Source of the DNA: Achromobacter dolens
GTDB lineage: Bacteria > Pseudomonadota > Gammaproteobacteria > Burkholderiales > Burkholderiaceae_B
Length of the DNA: 64,000 bases
Assembly (NCBI RefSeq): GCF_902859745.1
Contig: NZ_CADIJW010000006.1
Span: 62,001 to 126,000 of the forward strand
Direction: 5' to 3'
Notes under the pieces: generated by a model
What the model saw: the letters and a program-made list of their open reading frames with translations, nothing else
Database searches by the model: none
What the model was told of the DNA's origin: nothing
Shown here: piece by piece, positions 43,891 through 51,267 of the stretch
How positions within the stretch are numbered: the stretch's first letter is position 1
Layout of the letters: each line of letters opens with the position of its first letter
Position numbers and translations under genes: made by a program

Positions 43891-44895
43891 ATGACGCATT
43901 CCCTGCACAGGCGCGCCGGGCGGCGCGCGCTGGCCGCGGCGGCGCTGGCCGTGCTGGCCGCGGCCCCGATCCCTGCGGTCCAGGCGGCCGGTTATCCGGA
44001 GCATCCCGTCACCGTGGTCGTGCCGTATCCGCCGGGCGGCGGCGCCGATATTTTTGGCCGCGCCATCGCCAATGCGCTGCAGCCGGCGCTCAAGCAGACC
44101 GTGCTGGTCGAGAACAAGCCGGGCGCGGGCGGCAACATCGGCATGGCCTACGTGGCGCGCGCCAAGGCTGACGGCTACACCCTGGGCCTGGGCACCATCG
44201 GCACCCAGACCATCAACCAGTTCCTCTACAGCAACATGACGTTCGATCCCGAGCGCGACCTAGTGCCGATCGCGCTGGTGTCGACCACGCCCAACGTCAT
44301 TGCCGTCAGCGCCAAGTCGCCCTACAGGACGGTGGCCGACGTGATCCAGGCGGCGCGCCAGTCCAGGGACAGGAAGCTGACCTACGCCTCGCCGGGCGTG
44401 GGGTCGTCGGTGCACCTGACCGGCGCTTATTTCGAGGCCATGGCTGGCGTGACGATGCTGCACGTGCCGTTCAAGGGCACCTCGGCGTCGCTGCCGGCGG
44501 TGGCCGGCGGCCAGGTCGACCTGCTGTTCGACAACCTGCCCGGCGCGCTGGCGCAGATCAAGGACGGCAACCTGGTGCGCGGCGTGGCGGTCACGTCGGC
44601 CGCGCGCGATCCGTCGCTGCCGGACCTGCCGACCGTGGCCGAGTCCGGCCTGCCGGGTTTCGACGTGACGGCGTGGTTCGCGCTGTACGCGCCGCGCGGC
44701 ACGCCCGAGCCGGTGGTGCGGCAACTGATCGAGGCGGCGCGCAGCGGCCTGGCCACGCCCGCCATCGCCACCAATTTCGCTACCATGGGCGCCCGGCCCG
44801 GCACGCTGTTCGGCGCGGATCTGGTCGCGTTCGAGCGCCAGGAGCGCGCCAAGTGGGGCGACCTCATCAAGGACAAGGGAATCACCGCGCAATGA
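43891..44895 (+). CDS. Bug-family solute-binding protein
   Basis: This 334-residue periplasmic protein has a Sec signal ('RRALAAAALAVLAAAPIPAVQA'), then the Bug segments 'YPEHPVTVVVPYPPGGGADIFGRA' and 'QTVLVENKPGAGGNIGMAYV'. GAGGAGAC lies before ATG 43891. Its stop overlaps the start of an SDR gene (ATGA), so binding protein and oxidoreductase are co-translated. It diverges from the cyclase/ligase operon across the 24-bp palindrome. No TctA/TctB genes are adjacent. Confidence 0.88.
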   Translation: MTHSLHRRAGRRALAAAALAVLAAAPIPAVQAAGYPEHPVTVVVPYPPGGGADIFGRAIANALQPALKQTVLVENKPGAGGNIGMAYVARAKADGYTLGLGTIGTQTINQFLYSNMTFDPERDLVPIALVSTTPNVIAVSAKSPYRTVADVIQAARQSRDRKLTYASPGVGSSVHLTGAYFEAMAGVTMLHVPFKGTSASLPAVAGGQVDLLFDNLPGALAQIKDGNLVRGVAVTSAARDPSLPDLPTVAESGLPGFDVTAWFALYAPRGTPEPVVRQLIEAARSGLATPAIATNFATMGARPGTLFGADLVAFERQERAKWGDLIKDKGITAQ

Positions 44896-45614
44896 CAACC
44901 CCCATCGCATTGGTCACCGGCGGCAGCCGGGGCATCGGCCGCGCCATCGTCGCGCGCCTGTTGCAGGACGGCTTCGAGGTCGTCAATTTCAGCCGCCGGC
45001 CGCCGGAATCGGCGTTGCCCGGCGAACGCTTCCAGTCGGTGGACCTGGGCGACGCCGCCGCCACGGCCGCGGCGGCCTCCGCGCTGGCGGCGGCGCGGCC
45101 GGTGCTGCACCTGGTCAACAACGCCGGCATGATCCAGGTCGCCGACATCGAGGCCGTGACCCAGAATGAACTGGCGCGCATGGTGGCCGTGAACCTGACC
45201 GCGCCGCTGCTGTTGATGCAGGCGCTGCTGCCCGGCATGCGCCAGGCCGGCTACGGCCGGGTCGTCAACATCGGCAGCCGCGCCGGCCTGGGCAAGCCGG
45301 GCCGCACGGTCTACGGCGCCACCAAGTCCGGCCTGGTGGGCATGACGCGCACCTGGGCGCTGGAGCTGGGCAAGGCCGGCATCACGGTCAACACCGTGGC
45401 GCCCGGGCCGATCGCCACCGAGCTGTTCGACCAGTCCAACCCGCCGGGCGACCCCAGGACCGTGGCGCTGGAAGCCGCCATTCCGGTCGGCCGCATCGGC
45501 CGGCCGGAAGACGTGGCGCACGCCGTGTCCTCGTTCCTGGACCGGCGCGCCGGTTTCATGACCGGGCAGGTGCTGTATGTCTGCGGCGGCATGTCGGTGG
45601 GGCTGGCGGGGTAG
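44892..45614 (+). CDS. Short-chain dehydrogenase/reductase (FabG-like)
   Basis: This 240-residue SDR has 'TGGSRGIG' (9-16), 'NNAGMI', Ser in 'VNIGSRAGLGKPG' and Tyr/Lys in 'YGATKSGLVGMT'. It is coupled to the Bug gene by an ATGA overlap. With the cyclase and ligase across the divergent promoter it would supply the redox step of one pathway. Confidence 0.87.
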   Translation: MTTPIALVTGGSRGIGRAIVARLLQDGFEVVNFSRRPPESALPGERFQSVDLGDAAATAAAASALAAARPVLHLVNNAGMIQVADIEAVTQNELARMVAVNLTAPLLLMQALLPGMRQAGYGRVVNIGSRAGLGKPGRTVYGATKSGLVGMTRTWALELGKAGITVNTVAPGPIATELFDQSNPPGDPRTVALEAAIPVGRIGRPEDVAHAVSSFLDRRAGFMTGQVLYVCGGMSVGLAG

Positions 45615-45659
45615 GACCGCCACGGGGAGCCGGGGGCGGCTCGGGCAGGTGGCGCCGCG

Positions 45660-46040
45660 TCAGTCGCGCGGGTCCAGCGGCCAGCGGAAGGCCGGCGTGA
45701 TCTCCACTTGCAGCCCCGCGCCGGCCAGTACCCCGTGCAGCCGGATGACTTCCAGCGCCAGGACGTTCTCGGCCACAGGCAGGTCCTGGGCGATCAGCTC
45801 GCGCGCCCGCTTGACGCCGATGCCCAGCGCCACCGCCAGGCGGGCGATGGCGCTGGCCGTGGCCAGGGCGCCGGGCCGCGCCCGCAGCGTGTAAGGCGTG
45901 CGGTCCATGATCGGGTGGTTCGGATTGGTGGTCGCCACCATCCAGCCGCAGCCGCTACAGCGCGCGATCAGGCTCAGCCCCTGTTCGCTGATGACCTGGG
46001 GCTGGCCGCATTCGGGACAGGGGGAGGCGGGCGGGGTCAT
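45660..46040 (-). CDS. Zinc-ribbon protein with a ribosomal-L7/L12-like C-terminal domain
   Basis: This 126-residue protein begins with a zinc ribbon ('CPECGQ' at about 8-13 and 'CSGCGW' at about 28-33, four cysteines). After residue 65 it carries 'ARLAVALGIGVKRARELIAQDL' and 'GVLAGAGLQVEI', which has the pattern of the L7/L12 C-terminal fold. Its ATG overlaps the stop of the GlxA-type regulator gene (ATGA, 46037-46040), so it is translated with it. I know no assigned function for this architecture. It might be a translation- or stress-related adaptor. Confidence 0.6.
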   Translation of the reverse strand: MTPPASPCPECGQPQVISEQGLSLIARCSGCGWMVATTNPNHPIMDRTPYTLRARPGALATASAIARLAVALGIGVKRARELIAQDLPVAENVLALEVIRLHGVLAGAGLQVEITPAFRWPLDPRD

Positions 46041-47011
46041 GGCGTGCGTGGGGCGGCCCGGAACACATGGCGCGGCCCGCTGTCGGAGGTCCGGCCCGCG
46101 GCGCGCAGCGCGCCGTCCCGTTCGCGCCGCAACTGGCGCAGCACCTCGCTCGGCGTCACGCCGAAATGCGCCGCGAATTTGCGCTGGAAGGTGCGCCGCG
46201 ACATGTGGCAGGCATCGGCCATGTCGTCCACCGACCAGCGCGCCGACAGGCTTGCCTCGATCTTCTCGACCAGGTCGCGGAACGGCGCGGCCACGCGATC
46301 CTGCAGCCGCAGCGTCTGGCTGTATTGGCGCTGGTCGCCGTTGCGGCGCATGAACACCACCAGGCGGCGCGCCACGTCCTGCGAAACCTGCGCCCCGACG
46401 TCGCGCTCTATCAGGGCCAGCGCCAGGTCGATGCCGGCGGTGACGCCGGCCGAGGTCCAGACGACGCCGCTTTCGATGAAGATGCGGTCGTCTTCCACCC
46501 GCAGGCCCGGATACAGTTGGCGCAGCCGGTCGGCCGAGCGCCAGTGAGTGGTGACGCGGCGGCCGTGCAGCAGGCCGGCGGCGGCCAGCAGGAAGGCCCC
46601 GGTGCAGACGCTGCAGGTGCGGCGCGCCTGCGGGCCGCGGCGGCGCAGCCAGGCCAGTGTCTCGCCATGGGCGCTGGCCTGATCGATGCCGGGGCCGCCC
46701 GGCACGAACAGCATGTCGATCGGCGCGTCGTCGTCCTCGGCGAAGGTGGCGTCGACCTGCATGCGCAGGCCCTGGTCCCAGGTGGCGACCACCGGCGCCG
46801 CCGCGACGGTGCTCAACTGATAGCCCGCGCCGCCTTCCTCGTTGGCGCCGCTGAAGGCCTGCCACGGGCCGGCCAGGTCGAGCGGCTGGAAACCGTCGTA
46901 GAGCAGGAAGACGATGCGTTTTGGCGCGATCTTGGGGGTATTTGGCGCACGCGCGCCGGCGCCTGGGGCTACGCTGGCGGTTCCGTTCTGCGAAGGAGCA
47001 TCGTCGTGCAT
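46037..47011 (-). CDS. GlxA-family regulator: DJ-1/PfpI-like domain plus AraC helix-turn-helix
   Basis: This 324-residue regulator has an N-terminal DJ-1/PfpI-like ligand domain from about residue 30 ('RIVFLLYDGFQPLDLAGPWQAFSGA', and 'SVCTGAFLLAAAGLL', with the nucleophile-position cysteine kept) and two helix-turn-helix motifs at the C-terminus ('SVDDMADACHMSRRTFQRKFAAHFGVTPSEVL'). The only start ahead of the domain is ATG 47011. That makes the first 30 residues a low-complexity linker and overlaps the divergent gene's start by six bases. It is coupled downstream to the zinc-ribbon gene. Confidence 0.82.
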   Translation of the reverse strand: MHDDAPSQNGTASVAPGAGARAPNTPKIAPKRIVFLLYDGFQPLDLAGPWQAFSGANEEGGAGYQLSTVAAAPVVATWDQGLRMQVDATFAEDDDAPIDMLFVPGGPGIDQASAHGETLAWLRRRGPQARRTCSVCTGAFLLAAAGLLHGRRVTTHWRSADRLRQLYPGLRVEDDRIFIESGVVWTSAGVTAGIDLALALIERDVGAQVSQDVARRLVVFMRRNGDQRQYSQTLRLQDRVAAPFRDLVEKIEASLSARWSVDDMADACHMSRRTFQRKFAAHFGVTPSEVLRQLRRERDGALRAAGRTSDSGPRHVFRAAPRTP

Positions 47012-47710
47012 GTCAATATTCTCTTGTTCGAAGGGCTGACCCAGCTCGATATGACCGGGCCATACGAGGTGCTCGCCGCCGCGCCCGGGTTCAGCGTCGA
47101 TTTTGTCGCAAAAACGCCCGATCCGGTACGCAGCGACCGCGGCCTGCGTTTCGTGCCGACCCAGACCCTGGCGTCGGCGCCGCCCTGCGATCTGCTGGTG
47201 GTGCCCGGCGGGCCGGGCACGGATGATGCCATCCTCGACCCGGACTGGGTAGCCTTCACGCGCCGGCAGGCGTTGGGCGCGCGCTACGTCTTCGGCATCT
47301 GCACCGGTTCGCTGCTGCTGGGCGCGGCCGGCCTGCTGCGCGGCAAGCGCGCCTCCAGCCATTGGCGCGCGCGCGAACTGCTGGCGCATTTCGGCGCCGT
47401 GCCGACCGATGCGCGGTTGTGCGTGGACGGCAACGTTTTCACCGCCGGCGGCGTCACCTCGGGCATCGACATGGCCTTGAAAGTGGTGGCCACGCTGTGC
47501 GGCGACGAGGTCGCCAAGCTGATCCAGCTTCAGATCGAATACGACCCCGAGCCGCCATTTCCCGGCGGCACGCCCAGGACCTCGGAACCGGCCATCGTGC
47601 AGCGCTACCTGTCGCAGTCGCAGGCGCGTTTCGAACAGCGCAGCGCCAAGGTGCGGCAGGCGGCGCTCAATGTCCCAGGTGGTCCAGCGGCAGCGGACTC
47701 TGCGGCTTGA
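47006..47710 (+). CDS. DJ-1/PfpI-family protein, isonitrile hydratase-like
   Basis: This 234-residue cytoplasmic protein has the DJ-1 nucleophile elbow with C99 in 'FGICTGSLLLGAAGLLRGKRASSHW', which matches isonitrile hydratase (InhA) more closely than protease- or chaperone-type DJ-1 proteins. The predicted reaction is hydration of an isonitrile to an N-substituted formamide; this is inference. A GTG start at 47006 is chosen, with GAAGGAG 7 bases before it. Its start overlaps that of the divergent GlxA regulator. Its 3' end overlaps the convergent Lrp gene by 44 bases. Confidence 0.78.
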   Translation: MHVNILLFEGLTQLDMTGPYEVLAAAPGFSVDFVAKTPDPVRSDRGLRFVPTQTLASAPPCDLLVVPGGPGTDDAILDPDWVAFTRRQALGARYVFGICTGSLLLGAAGLLRGKRASSHWRARELLAHFGAVPTDARLCVDGNVFTAGGVTSGIDMALKVVATLCGDEVAKLIQLQIEYDPEPPFPGGTPRTSEPAIVQRYLSQSQARFEQRSAKVRQAALNVPGGPAAADSAA

Positions 47711-48149
47711 CGGTCTGGATCGCGAAGTTGCTGCGGATGTCCTTGACGCCGGGCAGCTTGAGCAGCGTGCCGAGCAGGAAGCGTTCATAGGCGCGCAGGT
47801 CGGGCAGCACCACCTGGAGCAGGAAGTCGGATTCGCCTGACACCAAATGCGCCGCCACCACTTCGGGCAGGGCGCAGACTTCCTTGCGGAACTGCTCGGC
47901 GTCGCGCTCGTGGTGGCGCTCGACCTTGACGCCGACGAACACGGTCAGGCCCAGCCCGACCTCGTCCGGCGCCAGCCGGGCCTCGTAGCCCTGGATCACG
48001 CCGGCCTCTTCCATCAGCCGCACCCGCCGCAGGCAGGGGGAAGGCGACAGGCCGATCTGTTCGGCCAGCTCGACGTTGGTGAGGCGGCCGTTGTGCTGCA
48101 GGGCCTCGAGAATGCGCCGATCATAGGCGTCCAATTGGCGTTTTGGCAT
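47667..48149 (-). CDS. Lrp/AsnC-family regulator
   Basis: This 160-residue regulator has an N-terminal helix-turn-helix ('LDAYDRRILEALQHNGRLTNVELAEQIGLSPSPCLRRVRLMEEAGVI', about 6-53) and a RAM ligand domain ('GLTVFVGVKVERH', 'VSGESDFLLQVVLPDL'). The start at 48149 follows the usual family N-terminus; ATG 48194 is in frame and has GGA upstream. It diverges from a LysE-type exporter gene, the classic arrangement of an amino-acid-sensing regulator and exporter. It overlaps the DJ-1 gene end. Confidence 0.87.
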   Translation of the reverse strand: MPKRQLDAYDRRILEALQHNGRLTNVELAEQIGLSPSPCLRRVRLMEEAGVIQGYEARLAPDEVGLGLTVFVGVKVERHHERDAEQFRKEVCALPEVVAAHLVSGESDFLLQVVLPDLRAYERFLLGTLLKLPGVKDIRSNFAIQTVKPQSPLPLDHLGH

Positions 48150-48214
48150 GAAATTTGGATTAGGCAGGATTGATTGGTTCAGTATGCCAATCATGTTATC
48201 CAGGTTGGCATGAA
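48143..48214. promoter_or_regulatory. Repeated TTGGCATGAA elements between Lrp and LysE genes
   Basis: The 10-mer TTGGCATGAA occurs exactly at 48143-48152 and 48205-48214, and the inverted core TATGCCAA at 48183-48190 lies between. The 62-base spacing is nearly six helical turns. The array covers the Lrp start and the region upstream of the LysE gene, as expected for multimeric Lrp binding. Confidence 0.5.
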
Positions 48215-48284
48215 TAGCAAGCACATGCCGATGCCTTTTCCCTAGAATGATCGCCATTTCCCGCAGCACGGAGCGTGGCGCATC

Positions 48285-48914
48285 ATGGCCGATATGGCGT
48301 TGTTTCTTGGGGCACTGTTGATTGTCTATGTGGTGCCCGGGCCGGACATGATCCTGCTGCTCGAGACCGGCGCCCTGCGCGGGCGCGGCCAGGCGCTGGC
48401 AGTGGCCGGGGGGCTGGCGGTCGCCCGCGCCGCTCACGTGACGCTGGCGGCGCTGGGGCTGGCGGCGCTGTTCAAGGCCCATCCCTGGGCTTTCGACGCG
48501 GCGCGCACCGTGGGCGGTTGCTATCTGATCTGGCTGGGCGCGCGATTGCTGCGCGCCGGGCCGCTCTCTTATGGCGTGGCGCACGCGGCGCAGGCGGCCG
48601 CGCACGGGCCGGGCCTGGGCGCGGCGTTTTTCAGCGGCGTGCTGACCAACTTCCTCAATCCCAAGGCATTGCTGTTCTGCTCGGTCCTGCTGCCCCAATT
48701 CATCTCGCCGGCGCAAGGGCCGATCGGCCGGCAGTTCGCCCTGCTGGGCGTGATCCTGGTGAGCCTGGGCCTGGCGTTCGACGTATTGTGCGCGCTGGCT
48801 GGCGGCGCGCTGGGGCGCTGGATGGCGGTCCATCCGCGCGTGCAGAAATGGCAGGGCGCCGCGTTTGGCGGCGCCCTGATCGCTTTCGGCCTGCGGTTGA
48901 CGCTGAGCCGCTGA
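48285..48914 (+). CDS. LysE/RhtB-family amino-acid exporter
   Basis: This 209-residue inner-membrane protein has about six hydrophobic spans. Family segments are 'VVPGPDMILLLETGALRGRGQAL' near the N-terminus and 'FFSGVLTNFLNPKALLFCSVLLPQF' in the middle. It exports an amino acid such as homoserine, threonine or lysine; the specific one is unknown. It diverges from the Lrp gene that probably induces it. Confidence 0.88.
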   Translation: MADMALFLGALLIVYVVPGPDMILLLETGALRGRGQALAVAGGLAVARAAHVTLAALGLAALFKAHPWAFDAARTVGGCYLIWLGARLLRAGPLSYGVAHAAQAAAHGPGLGAAFFSGVLTNFLNPKALLFCSVLLPQFISPAQGPIGRQFALLGVILVSLGLAFDVLCALAGGALGRWMAVHPRVQKWQGAAFGGALIAFGLRLTLSR

Positions 48915-48952
48915 GCCGGCCGAAACATGCTTGACCCGCGCCAGGCCTTTCC

Positions 48953-50851
48953 CTACTTGCCGAAGGCCAGGGACGTTTCGTCCTCGTCCTGGTCCTCGTC
49001 GTCGGCGCGTGCCGGCAGGGGACGCGCGCCGTCGGCCAGCATCTCCGCCTGCGTCAGGCCCTTGGTCAGCTCCAGGGCCTGGCGCTCGAACAAGCGCCGG
49101 TACAGGCCGCCCTTCAAGCGGATCAACTGGTCATGGCTGCCTTCCTCGATGATGCGGCCGCGGTCCATCACCAGCAGGCGGTCCAGCGCGCGCACCGTCG
49201 ACAGGCGGTGCGCCACCACCAGCGTGGTGCGGCCCACCATCAGGCGTTCCATGGCCTGCTGGATCAGCACCTCGCTTTCGCTGTCCAGGCTCGAGGTGGC
49301 CTCGTCCAGGATCAGGATCGGCGCGTCGGCCAGGAAGGCGCGGGCGATCGCCACGCGCTGGCGCTCGCCGCCCGACAACTTCACGCCGCGCTCGCCCACC
49401 AGCGTCTCGTAGCCCTTGGGCAGCGCCATGATGAAGTCGTGCGCGCTGGCCAGCCGCGCCGCCTGCTCGATCTCGGCCTGCGTCGCGCCGGGGCGGGCGT
49501 AGGCGATGTTCTCGGCGAGCGTGCGGTGGAACAGCACCGGCTCCTGTTGCACGATCGCGATCTGGCTGCGCAGCGAGGCCTGCTTCACCTGGGCGATGTC
49601 CTGCCCGTCGATGGTGATGCGGCCGCCGTTGACGTCATACAGGCGCTGGATCAGCTTGATGAACGTGGTCTTGCCCGATCCCGAATGGCCCACCAGTCCG
49701 ACCCGTTCGCCCGGCGCGATGCGCGTCGAGAAGCCGTCGTAAAGCGGCGCCTCGTGGCGGCCGTAGCGGAAGGTCACGTCCTCGAAGCGGATCTCGCCGG
49801 CGGTGACGCGGATCCGGCCCGCGCCGGGACGGTCGTCCACGCCCAGCGGCTGCTTCTCCAGCGCCACCAGTTCCTCCATGTCGTTGACCGAGCGCTGCAG
49901 GTTGCGGATGTGCATGCCCACGTCGCGCAGGTGGCCCTGCAGCATGAAGAACATCGTCAGCGCGAAGGTCACGTCGCCGACGCTGGCCTGGTTGCGCGAC
50001 CACAGCAGCAGCGCCGCGCCCAGGATGCCGGCCTGCATCGCCACCAGCATCGCGCCCTGGATGCCGCCGTTGATCGTGGCGCGGATCCAGGTGCGGCGCG
50101 TGCGGCGGCGCCACTTGTCGACCACGCGCTCCAGGCGCGCTTCCTCGCGCGTCTCGGCGCCGAAGGCCTTGACGACCGGGTTACAGCTCACCGCGTCGGC
50201 CAGCGCGCCGCCCATGCGCGTGTCCCAGGCGTTGCCCAGCCGCGCCGCCGGCGCCACGTAGCCCAGCGACAGCGCCGCCGTGACCGCGATGTACAGCACC
50301 GACCCCAGGCCGACCACCAGGCCCATCACCGGCCAGTGGATGCCCAGCAGCACGGTGGCGCCGACCAGCATGATGACCGAGGGCAGCAGCGCCACCAGCA
50401 GCGTGTCGTTCAGCAGGTCCACCGCCCACATGCCGCGGGTGATCTTGCGCACGGTCGAGCCGGCGAAGCTGTTGGCGTGCCAGTCGGTCGAAAAGCGCTG
50501 CACGCGGTAGAAGGCGTTGGAGACCATGCCGTTCATCATCTTCAGGGTGAAGACGATGATGTTCTGGAACACGCCCTGGCGCAGCAGCGTGCCGCCGATG
50601 CCCAGCGCGATCAGCAGCCAGAACGCGGTGATGGCCGCGCTCCAGGCCTGCTGGTCGGCCGCGGCGCCGGACGCCACGGCGTCGACCAGGCGGCCCGCGT
50701 ACAGCGGGGTCAGCACGTCGGCCAGGGCCGACAGCAGCGCCAGCCCGACGATCAATGCGGTGCGCCAGGGTTGGGCGCGCCAATAGCGGAAGGTAAAGCC
50801 GAGGACGTCCTTGAAGGCTTGTCCTCGCAGATCGATTTTTGTTCGATTCAT
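48953..50851 (-). CDS. ABC transporter, fused membrane and ATP-binding domains
   Basis: This 632-residue half-transporter exports an unknown substrate. The membrane domain (six spans) covers about 30-310. The nucleotide-binding domain has Walker A GHSGSGKT (388-395), signature LSGGE (492-496) and Walker B with catalytic Glu ('ILILDEA', 512-518), plus 'AHRLSTV' (H-loop). The C-terminus is unusually acidic ('DDEDQDEDE'). ATG 50851 is used; ATG 50920 extends the frame without a ribosome site. It would work as a homodimer. Multidrug/lipid A-type exporters are the closest known group. Confidence 0.88.
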   Translation of the reverse strand: MNRTKIDLRGQAFKDVLGFTFRYWRAQPWRTALIVGLALLSALADVLTPLYAGRLVDAVASGAAADQQAWSAAITAFWLLIALGIGGTLLRQGVFQNIIVFTLKMMNGMVSNAFYRVQRFSTDWHANSFAGSTVRKITRGMWAVDLLNDTLLVALLPSVIMLVGATVLLGIHWPVMGLVVGLGSVLYIAVTAALSLGYVAPAARLGNAWDTRMGGALADAVSCNPVVKAFGAETREEARLERVVDKWRRRTRRTWIRATINGGIQGAMLVAMQAGILGAALLLWSRNQASVGDVTFALTMFFMLQGHLRDVGMHIRNLQRSVNDMEELVALEKQPLGVDDRPGAGRIRVTAGEIRFEDVTFRYGRHEAPLYDGFSTRIAPGERVGLVGHSGSGKTTFIKLIQRLYDVNGGRITIDGQDIAQVKQASLRSQIAIVQQEPVLFHRTLAENIAYARPGATQAEIEQAARLASAHDFIMALPKGYETLVGERGVKLSGGERQRVAIARAFLADAPILILDEATSSLDSESEVLIQQAMERLMVGRTTLVVAHRLSTVRALDRLLVMDRGRIIEEGSHDQLIRLKGGLYRRLFERQALELTKGLTQAEMLADGARPLPARADDEDQDEDETSLAFGK

Positions 50852-51267
50852 TGCGATCGCCCGGCAACGCGAAGGCGCCGGATTCCTTGTGGGAAGAGGG
50901 TGATACGACCTGCGCCTCACGGCGCGGGCATTGCGTTCAGGGGTTTGGGGCGGGCACGGCGGACCAGTCGCCAGGTAGTCTGGCGATGGGGCCGCGCGGG
51001 CGACGACTTAATGGCGTCGCGGAGATACGCGCGGGATGGCGGTATGCGGATTCATCATCTTGCGCCTCCCAGGTGTAGGTGAAGGGAAAAAAGAATGGGC
51101 ACAGGCCCGAATTGAAGATTCTATAGAAGTGGTGTAGGCGGATCAACCGCGCGGACGGTGGGGGATTGCCGGCGTGTGGGTTTTTCCCCACGGCGATGGC
51201 GTCCGGCCGCCAGGCGCAATGGCTGAAGGGTCGGCCGCCGCGAAGGCGCGGCGGCCGACCAGGCGGG
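50852..51267. other. 416-base gap between ABC exporter and TRAP genes
   Basis: Both flanking genes are on the minus strand. The gap holds the ABC gene promoter region on the left and a strong hairpin at 51229-51260 on the right. Small reading frames here (for example minus strand 50937-51191) lack ribosome sites and coding character. I see no other feature. Confidence 0.5.
51229..51260 (-). terminator. Strong hairpin after the TRAP permease gene
   Basis: GGTCGGCCGCCGCG (51229-51242) and its exact complement (51247-51260) form a 14-bp perfect stem with an AAGG loop, 7 bases beyond the dctQM-type stop codon. No uridine run follows on the minus strand, so it may protect the mRNA end or aid termination. 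Confidence 0.55.

Noticed and set aside
46037-47788. Long minus-strand frame that would add 259 residues to the GlxA regulator
   Set aside because: The extension runs antisense through the DJ-1 gene and the start of the Lrp overlap; composition is shadow-like.
50937-51191. 84-codon minus-strand frame in the ABC-TRAP gap
   Set aside because: It is Pro/Arg-rich with no recognisable domain and no ribosome site.
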